Below are positions 26,819 through 39,040 of a stretch of 64,000 bases of DNA, piece by piece; the stretch's first letter is position 1, and each line of letters begins with the position of its first letter. Source of the DNA: Sclerurus mexicanus (lineage: Eukaryota > Chordata > Aves > Passeriformes > Furnariidae); assembly GCA_013396755.1 (NCBI GenBank), contig VWZF01002255.1, positions 437,225-501,224 of the forward strand. Reading direction: 5' to 3'. The position numbers and the translations under genes were made by a program. The notes beneath the pieces are model-generated. The model made no database searches, was not told where the DNA came from, and worked only from the letters and a program-made list of their open reading frames with translations.

Positions 26819-27175
26819 TCAGGTCAGCAGCAGCACTGCTGATGTGATGTACTGCTTCATGACAGGGCAGAGGGAGGGATCCTGGGGGCACTGCTGGCCA
26901 TAGGCTGCCCCAGGTGTCTTTTGCTTCTCCCCTCTGCCTGCCCCAATAGGAAATGGTGCTAACCCAGCCCTCCTCTGAACCAGTCTAGGCGGCAGACAGG
27001 ATGCCAAAAAGAAAGAAGGGAATAATTTTCTGCCAGTTTACTCCACTGAGCCATCCTTCTGGGGGATTGGACAAGCACCACCACCAGGACAGGAGAGTAA
27101 GCAGACTCAGATAGCCAGGGCAAGGAGGAAAGGAAGGGAAGAGGGAAGATTGCTCTGTCTGGTGGCAGCTAGCTG
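26819..27175. other. GC-rich unassigned block, possible old repeat
   Basis: About 350 bases of clearly higher G+C than the flanks, with G-rich and C-rich strings such as 'cagggagggatcctgggggcactgctgg' and a purine-rich tail (27115-27150). The 62-codon frame at 26819-27007 on the minus strand has no recognisable domain. Sharp compositional edges suggest an inserted element, but I found no terminal repeats or family match. Confidence 0.4.
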
Positions 27176-29068
27176 TCAGATCAGATTAGCTGTATCATAA
27201 AACAGTGTGTTATGGCACAACTCCAACATAAATCCAAGGCCGCAGCACTTGAGTGGGATGAAGAAGCTTATTTGTACGCTCCTGTGATCAAGACATGATT
27301 CCACTGTGCAGTGGATTAGTGAGCTGATCTGTGTAAAAAGAAATATAAAGCAAATCAAAACAAAACATACAAAAAGGATTATTATTTTGGACACCTTGGG
27401 GGTTTGATCCATTTTGCACCACTACATGCAGCATCATCATGCCACAAGGGACAGGAAAATGGGGATACAGATCTCCTCAATCAGTGCTGGCACCCAAAAT
27501 CCATCACCGTAAAACTAAAGTCCAAGTACATTTGCTTTTACAACTGAACAATGGTTTGGTCCCCTGATTAGAAATGTCAATCATGCAACTGTGAGTATAT
27601 TTCTGTGGTGATTATTGCATCTATTGCATCGCTTTATCTAAAATTATGCTATAATTGAAAAACAATTCATGTAGTGGGCTGAATTTCTTAAACTGAAAAT
27701 CACTTCTAAAACTATTTCAGTTGAGGATAAACTATTCGTATGAACAGTGATGGACACTGACCGAATTTTCCTAATTCACTGACTAAATGATAGTTTCCTG
27801 CATGGATATACTGTAACTCAGTAGCACAGACACCATTCTATAATTTATATTAATTTATATGATGTGCAAGTCAGTATTTTGAGTTAACTAAAATAATTGT
27901 GCAAGATATTTTAAAAGACCATCCCATATAACATCATTATAAGAGTCTGTATAAAATAGACTTTTTTTCTTTCTCATTCTTACTCTGATTTTAATCAAAA
28001 AGGTTCAAAATTAAACTAAAATTAACAATTTTCCAAGTATATAAGAATGTCATAAACAATTCATTTGCCTCAAAACTGGAAAAATCATATCTTAAAATTA
28101 ATAAGAAATAAGTAAAGAATATGTTGGAATATTTTTGTAATGCTGATGCACGCATGAATTAATGAAGAATTTAATGAGCATTTTAGTCTGGTGATGTGGT
28201 TTTTGAGACACCTGAAAAACCCACCAAAAAATAGCTTTTCCCCAAATTTTCTGTCTGCTTAGAAGTGTCTAGAAGTTCTGAAGCTACCATTTCTTGAGCT
28301 TACAAAATACATATTTTTCTTCCTGTTCATGCTTAACTGTTCCTCTTTGGAAAAGCATCCAACCTGTCTTGTAGTCAGTGCTGCCACTTCAGTTCCACTG
28401 TTTTTCTCTTTTTTATTGCAAATCTTCTATATTACAAATCTTCATTTCCCCTTTTTCATTCTCCCAAAAAAAAGTAGTTTGATTTTTACCCTTTCACAAA
28501 TATCACACATCAAAACTGCTTATCACTCTGTTTTAGCTTTTCATCTTCCCGCAAACAGAGCTGGACATCCTCCCACATGAACATCTGCCTAGTATGGAAT
28601 TGATATTGTTCACACCACAAGGCCAGGACAGGTCAGTGGTGTTCCTGCCTGGAACCAAGAGAGGAAACAACAGACACAAACTGGGCTGAACATGAACTTC
28701 TGGGAAAAATTTCCTTTTGAAGGAAGCAGAGGAGGAGAGGGAGCTCTGTGTCTTGCTGTGCAAAGGAAGGACAAAGAACCCATTTCTAACTAGCTAAGAT
28801 TGAAAGGCAAAGAGCAGACAACATAAGATGTATTTCCCATGTTAAATATTTCTCATATAGATATTGAGAAGACCTGGAAAATCCCCAACTAGCAGACAGT
28901 GAAACTACTGAAATTACTTTCTTGCATTTTTCTGTTGTTATTTTAGCCTCTTGGGCTCTTGTTTCTAAGAGTTTGTAATAGAGTGTATTAAAAAATTAGG
29001 AAGGAGGTTTTATGTAGCCAGCACATAGATGGTTGCATTTTTATTCTAAACCATGTTTTAGATACACA

Positions 29069-29130
29069 GTGAAATTAGATGAAAATTAGTGAAATTAATG
29101 AAATCAGTGAAAATAGTTAAATTAATAATG
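29069..29130. repeat. degenerate GAAATTA-type tandem repeat
   Basis: Variants of 'gtgaaatta(a/g)' recur with small spacers (gtgaaattagat, gaaaattagt, gaaattaatg, aaatcagtg, aaaatagtt, aaattaataatg). It is an old, diverged minisatellite of roughly 10-12-base units. Confidence 0.6.
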
Positions 29131-29658
29131 TATATGCATACACATTTCCAGTTAAAGACTAACAACCAAACTTAATAGTCAATGTAAAAAAGCCAAGAGC
29201 AATACATGTTACAGAAATAAATCAATCAAGTGTTCACAAATTACAGCAAGTTACATTAACAATGTAACAAAAATGAAGATTCTGATATTCAAAATAGTTT
29301 GTGTTGAATATTATTCAATCATATTACTTTACAAATATTTCTTACTCGGATTGCAAAGTTAAAATGTATCATTGTGATCCCTCTTCAGAAGACATTCTAA
29401 GCTATTGTATAATATAAAATATTGTACCAACCTGAAAGTATAAATAAATTATATTTGTTATGCTAGTCACAATGTTAATGCATAATGGTCCCCACTTTTC
29501 AATTTCCTGATTATTACTTTTCCAATTTATCTAATCTTTAAAATCAAAGGTGAATTCTTTGCTGAGCATCCACCCTATTTTATTTAATTTCACTCTTGTT
29601 TCTGCTTTGTGTCTGCCAGCTACTGTAGTTTCATTTCACTTCAATCCATTGCTGTTTC

Positions 29659-29738
29659 AAAAAAAATAAAAAGAAAAAAAAAGTAGATAGATATAAAGAG
29701 ACAGAAAGAGAAAGTGGGGAGAGAGAGAGAGAGGAAAC
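29659..29738 (+). repeat. purine-rich tract with (GA)n
   Basis: About 80 bases are nearly all A and G on the plus strand (A-rich, then gagacagaaagag, ending in a GAGAGAGAGAGAGAG run). It is a simple polypurine tract at the edge of a candidate regulatory block. Confidence 0.85.
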
Positions 29739-29779
29739 TTGCAGTGGACAAAATATATCAATTAAAAATTAGGTTAAAA

Positions 29780-30400
29780 ATAGTCTTTCATGTGCAGTGC
29801 ATGTCCCTGAGCAAGATTAACATTGCTGTGAGCATGTTTCACTAGTCAGTTCATTGCCTGAGGAAAGTTTGCAGGCAAAATTCATCTGCACAGCTAGCAT
29901 ACTTGAAAGACTCAGGCACAGGGCCGTGTTCATGGTCTGGCAACAACAAAACACCTGCTTGAAGTTGAGATAGAATAGCAAGCTGGATGGAGTTCAAAAG
30001 AATCATATGATAATCACACCCTGATTAACAGAAAAGTGAATTACTGTAGTCCTTTGTCAATAGCTGGCCTATTTGCATACTATCTTGCAATGCCCAACAG
30101 GTTAGAACTTTTTAGTTACACATGGTCAAACATTAAAACTTGGAAGGAAAAAACTTCATGCCTGTGCAACTCAGACACACTGTATGCATATTGTATGTGT
30201 TGCATCTTCTTAATGCTATCTAGTCTGATGTTGGCAAGTGCACAGATAACTCCACCCACTCTCTTTCCTCTTTTTCTCATTTCCTCCACCTTCCAAATGT
30301 ACCAGGCAAACAGCAAACACAGCCTATAATTTTGTTTGGTACAAGTGTTTTTAATATATTTGACAGCAAACAACTGTATATTAAACCAATTTGTTTCAGC
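29780..30400. promoter_or_regulatory. candidate conserved non-coding block with SOX-like and octamer motifs
   Basis: Unique, well-mixed sequence without recognised repeats. CCTTTGTC at 30051-30058 (SOX-type) and ATTTGCAT at 30071-30078 (the exact POU octamer) lie 12 bases apart. Several TTAAT/ATTAA words and 'gtttggtacaagtg' follow. The frames at 30036-30329 and 30116-30373 overlap on opposite strands and show no protein family. The enhancer call is inference. Confidence 0.35.
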
Positions 30401-31789
30401 AGATGAAAGAGAGTAATTTTTGATTCAGTCCATTACAGCTGCTCTTGGCTATGTCAGCTTTTTGAGGTTTATCAGCAAAAAAAACCCCTGTAACAAACTA
30501 CAATGCCAGAACATAAAACATGGAATGTACTACCTTAATTTCATACTAGATGCCTTTTGTTTCATAATTGAGTTTTCTGCGCTTACCGTGGGTTTTATTT
30601 TAGATTAGTTTCAAAACTGAATGTTGTCATGATAAAATGAGCACTTCTGTATTCATATCTTTACATTGTTAATAAGGTAGGGAAGCATGTCAAAATGGAA
30701 ATAGAGAACATCATAATGCCAAATGTATACTGCTGCTTGTTGTTTTCCTTTATATTATAAATTTAATATTGCTACATAGGTATTTGTTAAAAAATAGAAA
30801 GTCCTTCTGGACCACATCTTCCATTTATGCAAGAAATAGGCAAAGCATGGATTGACAGTGCTGTATATTGCACCTTCAATTTCCTCAGCAATATCTCTCC
30901 TTGGTAGGAATGAGTATGAGAGGAAGTGACTTCATGGGATCATTTCTCTACTGTAGTGGAGATCAAATATGTCATTGCAAGTATTTCTATCTTGCTCTTA
31001 AAAATGTTCACAGCTGAAACCTATAGACAGAAGATATTTTCAAAAAAACCACCTAAACCTCCATTATTACAATTTAAATGTAAGAATGCTTTCTTTGTGC
31101 CTATGACTTCTTATGTTCCTTATCTTGCAAAAGGAAAAGAGATTATTCTGTTTCTCACTGCAATAACCTTCCATTTATTGGAAAATTAACTATTTGTCTC
31201 CACTTTCTTCTACAGCTTGATGAAGACTGGCAACTTCCTTCTTCTCCCATTGATAATGCTTTCTAAGTTTCTAAACTCCATGTTTCTTTTTCGCATATGA
31301 TCGCCAACTGGTCCTCTGAGTGTTTAGAAGTAATACAGTAGGTGTTTTGTAGGTCTCCTGTTCCCTTTGCTTGTTTAGCAATGATATAACACTGCAGTTC
31401 TGAATTTAGTCTAATATTTTTCTACCATGACACTAAATTTCTTTCTGCAAAATCTTTATATGACCAGTTTTCTCCCTTTATTTGTTTTGCAATGAATAAC
31501 TACCTCTCTTGTTGTATAAATAGTGTTTTAAGACAATTTTACATTGTCTTCCTGTTATCTGAATCTTTTGAGCTTGTGTTACTTCCCACTCAATAAATGT
31601 TTCATCATCCATGTCACAAAAGGAAATCTTGAACAGGACAACAAGAGATGATATGTTTGATTTTATCAGTGAATCATAATCTTTGATTTTTGCTGATACT
31701 GTAGCATTTTTTTAAAAACCACATTTTGCTAAATGGTTTAGGAAAATGCCATGCACAGAACATTAAAGTATTTCTAATGTGAAAATACT
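30401..31789. other. gene-free AT-rich DNA
   Basis: The 87-codon frame at 30926-31189 is unrecognised. From about 31.2 kb the plus strand becomes CT-rich, in the manner of antisense LINE sequence, and may be the continuation of the CR1 relic that follows. I cannot align it with confidence. Confidence 0.55.
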
Positions 31790-32200
31790 GCTTCTGCTTT
31801 GTCCACGGGGCCTAGTACTCTATAATACAAAGAAATTATTGACAAATTCATGCTGGCTGATACTCAGTTTTCTATTATCTTGCAGGTTACAAATAATCTG
31901 TTGGATCATTTGTTTGGTTCAGTAGTTTTCTGAGCACTGAAATAATAGTAGTTGACCTGTAATTCTCTTGTTCCTCCATTTAGAATGCCTATCTCATTGT
32001 AGAAATGGGCAGTCCATCCCATGCACTGTTCCATCCTTTATGTTCTCAAGCATCATTGCTAACAGGTCTCAAATTACTGTCGTTGAACCTTTCAGTAATT
32101 TAGGATGAGGTACATGGTTATCGTGATAGAAAGTATCTAATTTTCCTTATTCTGTCTTCCTGTTCTAGGTTGATATTGTACTCTTTGATTGTTTTTTTTG
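31790..32200 (-). mobile_element. CR1-type LINE reverse-transcriptase relic
   Basis: Read on the minus strand, the block contains a decayed version of the CR1 RT neck region. There is a segment like '(M)HPKLLK' (near 32095-32115), then 'LAMMLEN' (near 32045-32068) and 'WMDCPF'-like residues with the IxGQ(L/I) equivalent near 31955-31965. 'SQHEFVNNF' follows, at about 31835-31865. In intact CR1/L3 elements the order is HPRVLKEL, LAIIFEKSW, WKKANVTPIFKK, YRPVSLTS, then QHGFxKxKSC, and the remnant keeps that order. Stops interrupt it, so it is non-functional. The boundary on the high-coordinate side is vague. Confidence 0.6.
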
Positions 32201-32231
32201 TTTTGTTTTGTTTTTTGTTGTTGTTGTTGTT
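32191..32231 (+). repeat. (TTTTG)n/(TTG)n simple repeat
   Basis: A T run passes into TTTTG units and then into five or more TTG units. It is compound and GT-rich on the plus strand. Confidence 0.9.
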
Positions 32232-34157
32232 TAATTAACTGTGCTTCATTCATCGCCAGATTATTTTTTAAGGGAGACTGAAGCAGCTAAGGTTTATTCA
32301 TCATATAGGAGCATATGATAGCCTTATTACATTTCCTTCCCTCTTGGTCAACATTTTAGATGATCTTCCTATATTATATACAACCATCATAATCTTAAAC
32401 ATAACTTATTTTTGTATTGTTCTTTAAGTCTTGGATTTTAAATACTTGAGTTATCTTTTATGCTCGTTCTTAGCAAACTAACATTTCTATTTCCTGCATA
32501 CTGCCTTACCATCTTTGAGATCAACAAAGTGTTCATAATTCAGTCAACTTAAACTCTTCATCACATTACTAATTTTTTATCCACACTAGTACAATTTGTA
32601 CTTGTGCCTTTAGTAGCATTTAAAAAAAAAAAAAAGGTAAATATTCTTAATGCTTGGGTTTATTCCTTAAACTGGTTTCCCGTAGGAAATTCTTTGAAGA
32701 CACATTGAATTCTTGATGCCTATTTTTTCTCATTATTCTGATTTCTATTATGATGGTTCTCTCTTTTTCTGCCTCTCTGTCTCTTCATACTATTCTTCTT
32801 CCTTTTCCTCAAGATCATGACTTCATGTATTCATTTTATGGTCACTCTTGCTCAAGTTGCCCTCTGTCTGCATATTCTCAGTCATCTCCTTCAACTAATT
32901 AGAGTAAGATCTGGAGTCTCTAGATATTTTCCTCAAAATATCAAAGACTTCATGAATATATACCAAAAACAGTTTTGGCAGTCTATGTTATGATCCCCAA
33001 ACAGCACATACTCACATATTCTCCCTCCATCCAACAAATATGAATCCACTCCACAATGTAACAGCTTCAACATGAGGCCACAGGAATCTTGTCTTTCAGT
33101 CTGGTGGTTCCTGTAAGTGCATAGGGACAGACTTCATAGTCCTTGGGATGGGAGAAAGCTCACCTAAGTTCTTTTTCACACTTTAGTGAGTACTATAGTC
33201 ATCATGCTATCTGTTAAATGATCAATCTCTAAACAATTAGATGCTGTAATACTCAACAGTATAATCCTATAACCTCCCATACCCTATATGGGGTTAGCAT
33301 AAGATGAATATTTTCTCTGTTAGATATGTAATTATTTACTGAGTCATGACATTCGGGGACTCATATGCTTTTTCAGAACATTATTAGTCTTTGAATGTAA
33401 ATTAAAAATTCTGGCAGTTTTTCTAGGTAATAGAATTGCTTTCTATTCTTCTACAGTGTTGGAACTTACCCATTTGAAGTAGAATTCATAACTTTGCTCC
33501 TGAAGTTCAGCGGAACTTCTGTCATCTTAATTTGAAAACAGACCATGGAAAAGTAAAGAAGTAAATTTTGAATTCTCATGAAAAAGTCTACATTTTTTTG
33601 ATGTTGAAAATCAGAAATATTATAGATAAAGTACTGGGGTCCAGAAGAGTAGTATTCCACCACAGTGCTTTCAAAAAGACTAAGATATTGAAGTTATTGG
33701 CTTAAAAGAAGCTAAAAGTCTTTAAAAATCTTGCCTTATCTGTAGTCATGGACCATATAATTTTCATTAACCTCTATTCTATCAATCTAACTTATCTGAT
33801 CTCTCAGAAACCACTCCGTAGTTTCCACTGAATCAATTGTACTTCATCTTGGTGCTAGAATGGAAAAATCAAGAACTAGGGATAGTGCATCACTTTCCAG
33901 TTTAACTGCTAAGTGTATCAGCTCTTTACTGTAGCATCTATTAAATCACTATTAAAAGATTTACATGAAATTCAGGAAAAAAAATTAAAGTCCTATTACT
34001 CTGATGTATGGCAGAAATTGCTTGACTACATTTTTTAAAATGTCTGAGATTTCCTTCTTATTTTTTCCAGCAATACTTTTGTTAAGGGTTAATAAAATGC
34101 TGTTACAAAGAAGGTAGAAATCCATTTTTTCCTTTTTGTTTTGACGATATTTTTTCG

Positions 34158-34207
34158 ATGATTAGAAGTTTTCACATGATTAGAAGTTTTTCACATGAAG
34201 TTTTCAC
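34158..34207 (+). repeat. short tandem repeat, 18-19-base unit, 2.7 copies
   Basis: The unit ATGATTAGAAGTTTTCAC is at 34158-34175. It repeats with one extra T at 34176-34194, then again at 34195-34207 without the internal ATTAG. Because the unit begins with ATG, it gives a repetitive start to the 60-codon frame at 34158-34340, which is not a gene. Confidence 0.92.
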
Positions 34208-37050
34208 TATCTCATCAGAAAATAGCTTAGGCCAGGACCTTTTTTGTGTGCATACTACTGTGCAGTATCAGTTTCAGAGCTCAGCCAAAACTTCTAAGCA
34301 GCTTAAACGGCACGTGTTCCTCGAGAACATGGGGAAGTGAATATGGCAAGGAAAAGGAAGGCAAGGATGAATCTCACACCTGATGACTATTTCAATGCAG
34401 AGATTGCTCACACTTCATAATTTGGGAAAGTGGGGTTCTTAGGGAGAGGTTGTGAGAGAGAGATATTAATAAAGTGTTAGTGCCTCCTTCCCCATAGCCA
34501 TTACTATAGCACTGATATTTTTTAATGTCATTAAATGTCATTTGATTTGATGTCATTACTACAGTATCTAATAATGGGTTGGAGGAGAATAAAGATGTAT
34601 CTACAAATCTGTGTGGCTTCGGTGGCAAGCTGATCAAAGAAAAGGGTGCTTGAAAATACCTACTAGATATACTAGTGCTGTTATATTGATTGCTTTGAAA
34701 ATTAGCATATGACGCCATTTTAAAATCAATGGCATTGCCTTGTGACATAGATTTCCAGACTGGCTACATAGGCTCTGCAGAAATATCTGTACCGTATCAT
34801 ATTGGCTCTCCAAAGTGCAGCAAACCCATCAAATATCCAGCTATATCATATTGGTATTCAAGATTGTATATATGAAAAAAAATCATAATATTTCAAAATA
34901 CAAGATGAATGCATCAAAACCTCTTTTCTAAAAATTACAAAAGTTACACTTTTGCAGCCTTCGTGTAACCCTCCCTATCTCTTGACCTATGTTATTTCAT
35001 TTTTATTTTATTTCGTTTTTAGGAATTCAATTGACAATTTTCATCATCTGTTGGTGCCTTCTCCACAAGTTTTCTGCAATTTTTAAAACAAAATAAAGCA
35101 AAACAGGCTTTTAGCGTAAGCCATGGCTCTAATGTCTGCTCCATATTAGCTCCAAAATAAGATTTTTCACCTCCCTGACAAATTCAGTTTATTACTATCA
35201 CTTTCCTTGACTTAGTTTTGGAACTTGTGAAGCAACTGACTTAGAGGCAGTCAAGTGTGTCTAAAATTTGTTAAATTTATTGGTAACAACTTTTTAATAA
35301 AATGCAGTACTGAAACACCCACATGCAAAACTATGCCCAAGGTGAAGAGGAACATCTCCTTCTTCAGGAACTCTTTCAGAAGCTGAATCACTGCTGCATC
35401 ACACCCCTAATATTACCATCAATATGACAACAGGCACTACTACTGATCTTTGCAAGACCTAGAGATAAAGGAGATACCTGTACACACTGTGATATGCACT
35501 CTCTCTAGTAGCCATCTCACAGTATTGTTTCCAGATAGTTTTCCTGGCCTGATTTATTTCCAGCAAATATCAAGACAAGTATTCATGTGAGATGCCTTAC
35601 TTTGCAACATCTATTATTGGATTTTACTTAGAGCTGTGGCTGTGTTTATTCAAATAGGCTGAAATTATCCTAATGCATGTAACCTCTACTATTGGCATTA
35701 TCAGATTCCTGTGTACACTACTTTTTCATCACTTGAACCAAATAATCCGTTTCCTTTTCCTTAAAAAGGTTTTGATTTACTACGGGCAGGCTTTTGCAGA
35801 CATGATGGGTTTGCAGTACAATATCTGGATAATGTAATTTTTTATTAAGTGGCTTTACTGAGAGCATAGTGGAATGATTGAAACAGGGCAGGCTGCAGGT
35901 GAAGTTTTCAACTGATCAACTTTTCCTTAACTTCATAGAAGTCCCATATGTAGATATTTGTGTCATACAACACATTACCTTGTACCTGTTTATTAACAGC
36001 TGTTGCAGCTCGTTCTGGATTTTCCCTGTACTCATTTTAAATATTTTAAATATTTTGGTTTGGAGAGGGAGTGATAGTCTAACCATAAAAACTCATATGT
36101 TCAAGGCACTGGCCATGGATATTGTTTAGATTGCACAGCTGATATGGTCACTTCTGCATTTGAAGAATATTTCCTATTAGACTCTTCTTTTAGACACCCT
36201 AACCCTTGCAAACTTCTTTCTTTTTCCATGAATGAATTAATCAGTCTGTGGTGTAATATCTGCAGTAAGAAGGGCATAGCTCCTCTGAAGACCTTGATTC
36301 AGCCTGAGTTTGTAGACACCTGTATACTGCCTTGTCAAGTTGAAGATCAATTTCATAGAGTACAGAGTGGATTCTGTCCAACTTTTCAAGAGCCAGGCAC
36401 ATTTTCTTCCAGGGTCCTTTCCCAGAGACATAGATGCAGAGACATTTAAGGATAGTGGAATACCAAGGAAATGGGGCTTCAGGAAAGGCTGTGCTGGGAA
36501 TGCAAGGTCTGACTGGGAAGTGAAATTCTACTGTCTTCAGCACCATGCCAGAGGCCACAGTAGAAACCTCCGGCTGCCACAGAAAATATTCCATCTTGTC
36601 AACTATACATGTCTTACATGGGTATTCTGCATTACTGCAGCCACATAAACACAGAACCTGAATTTTTCTTGCGTAAGGTAGACACCTACCTCATCTAAGT
36701 CCAGTCTGATAACACAGTGCCACAGCTGTGCTCCCTAAGAGAAAGATTTGGGTCGTTCTTACATGTTCTTTTTGAATAACACCAGAAGAGAATAAATTAA
36801 AATTTTCGCTTTTTAGTGACACATAGTTCCATACTGTTGCTGATTGATTTCTTAAAAGCTGTAAAACAATTTTCTTCCACAGCAGATATTCAATGTAACT
36901 AGTATTCAAATCTGTATGTTGGACTCCTGTTGATTCATTAGCCATAAATATATGTATTTTGTTGGTAACTCAACATGCATAAAAGGCTCAGAATTACGAT
37001 TGTGATATCTACGAAAATGCACACAGGTGTATAAGACAGCCTATAGCAGT

Positions 37051-37070
37051 ATCCTATACTATCCTATACT
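37051..37070 (+). repeat. two perfect ATCCTATACT units
   Basis: The decamer at 37051-37060 is repeated exactly at 37061-37070 and followed by a partial third copy (ATgactat). Recent slippage is likely. Confidence 0.9.
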
Positions 37071-37832
37071 ATGACTATAAGTGCATTTTAATTCAGCAGT
37101 ATGTCTGAACTCTAGCATGGACGTGACTCCAGGTTCACATCAAGTCACTCACAGCCTCTCTGAGTCCAAAAGCTTCCCCTTTTTTCCCTCCTACATCTGC
37201 TTGTCTAGTTTAAGATGATCTCTATCCAGATTTCTGCTATTCAGCAAGGTATCTGGAAAATCAGATGTGAGTTTTGAGGCTATCTAGTTGTTCAACAAAG
37301 ATGGCAGTCAGGATTTTCTAACCTGTTACAAATTTTTTTGATGACTTTAATAGAATTGTAAGCAAGATATTTCCAGCTATTTTAGAGCTAGTACCATATG
37401 CTTTCCTGTCATAATACCTTTTTTGGAAAAAGTTATGCCAATAATGGAGAAATGCATGACAAATTTATATATTCAGTGTAAATTGCTGTGTGAGAATTAT
37501 TAACTTGAATGAAGAAAATACACTTTATTCAATTGTATTCAAATTAAATTTATATTGTGAAGTTTCATCTCTTTATGCTGTGGCTGAATTTTGACCTTTT
37601 CATGTGTAAACATTTCAGCAGTCCAAGCAACCATAGGAATTTCTTGTCATCACACAGCAATAAAGTACAAATAGTGCTGTGGAAATTTCTTCTTTCTTAG
37701 CATGATCATATTCACAAGAATGTAAGAATTCAAAATCTATCACCACACATCCTTACTAACTTTTTAGTTATGTCTTGACACCTGAACCAAGAATAAACTT
37801 TTTTGACTAATCAATTAGCAAAAAGCACGCTC

Positions 37833-37835
<3 letters not shown>

Positions 37836-37867
<32 letters not shown>
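37836..37867 (+). repeat. 32-base poly(T) tract
   Basis: An uninterrupted run of 32 T, the longest homopolymer in the window. It is about twice the length of the next ones (15-17 bases). On the minus strand it could be the A-tail of a retroposed sequence, but no recognisable body lies beside it. Its exact length is unreliable, as the nearby undetermined base suggests. Confidence 0.95.
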
Positions 37868-37869
<2 letters not shown>

Positions 37870-37883
37870 GAAAATTATTAAGG

Positions 37884-37884
37884 N
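37884..37884. other. undetermined base (n)
   Basis: This is the only non-ACGT character in the window. It lies 17 bases after the 32-base T run, as expected when reads degrade after a long homopolymer. Confidence 0.99.
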
Positions 37885-38689
37885 ACAGATATAGTGCATA
37901 GGAGCTATGCAGGTATTTTCTCAGTTCTGAGAGACCGTGCAAAGTGAGTTCATTCTTGATACTTGTTATTCTAGACATGCAAAAGCTCTTAAGTTAACAA
38001 CCAAAATGAATCAAGGTAGCATGACTGCAGTAGCCCACAGAGGTAATATTTCATAAGGAATCTAATTGTCTCCCATTCTAATTTCTGTAGAAGAAAATAG
38101 GCTTAAGAAATGCAATCAGTAGCATCAGATGATCATAAAAAAAGAGTCATGTGAAAATGAATGTTTTCCTTCAGATCATTCCATGCAATAGTCCATTCAA
38201 ACAATAAACAAAAAAAGCTGTAAAGAAGAATAGGAATCAGCCCTTTCAGGAAAAATAGTGTTTTCATGCAATTTCCTTGCTGTTAGTCCTGCAGCAGAGG
38301 GAATTTTATATTAATTTGTTTCACAGTCAGTATTCGGTCAGTTGGATAAGAAGCCACTTGACCACCAGTACATACCTTCCACTTAAAAGAGAAAGCACTC
38401 AAAAGGAAAAATAATTAGTCACCTTTTTTCCTAAAGGAGCTAAATTAAATAATAACAATAACAACAAAATTGAAAGTAAACCAACCTGGTTCTTCTGGGC
38501 TTGATAAAAATAAATAATTAAACTCTTTTGTTCTTTTTTTTTTCCCCCAAATGTTACCTAGCTATTTCCTTAAGAGGTTTGTGTATCTAGTATTCTATTT
38601 TCACTTTCATTTTATTTGACTTTAGGAAGAACTAAGCAGTCTAGGGAGAAAACCTTTTTAAAGAGATATTTATACTCAAACTTCAGAGG

Positions 38690-39040
38690 ATAAAGACAAT
38701 AGAAAGTGCAAAAATCAACTCAAATATGTTCAGAAATAATTTAATTCTCATGTCACTGCTGACTGACAGCTCTAATAAATTCCTACATTTAAAGCAGACT
38801 TACATTTCACATGCATTTGCTCTCCACTGCTGAGCAGAGTGGAAGATCTATTGTCAAATGCATAAAATAACATTAGAAATGCAAACTTAATGTAGCCAAT
38901 GGCAATGTGTTATTTAAAACTTATGAGCCTGAATAAGGGCTTATTTTCTCTAAATTGAAATTTATAGTTTCATTTTAAAGTGCTAACTTGAATATTGATG
39001 GGCTTGAAGCATGCTGTTATAAAATAGTAAAGAAAAACAA
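38690..39040. promoter_or_regulatory. candidate constrained non-coding block
   Basis: Repeat-free, homeodomain-word-rich sequence (TAATTT, TAATAAA, ATTTAAA, ATGCATTTGC at 38811-38820). It contains the near-palindrome 'ccactgctgagcagagtgg' around 38824-38842. The texture resembles vertebrate conserved non-coding elements. No alignment is available. Confidence 0.22.

Larger units (their letters stand above)
24291..29658. other. gene-free AT-rich DNA with scattered repeats
   Basis: No exon or RNA gene is recognised. The 98-codon minus frame at 24953-25249 overlaps the CR1 end and a T-rich stretch, so it is not a gene. A 15-base A run lies at 26012-26026. A moderately GC-richer segment at 28560-28790 is unassigned. 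The CR1 end at 25.2 kb and the GC-rich block at 26.8 kb are listed separately. Confidence 0.6.

Noticed and set aside
34392..34748. 118-codon minus-strand frame
   Set aside because: Serine- and asparagine-rich with no family motif, in ordinary AT-rich DNA. No exon boundaries found.
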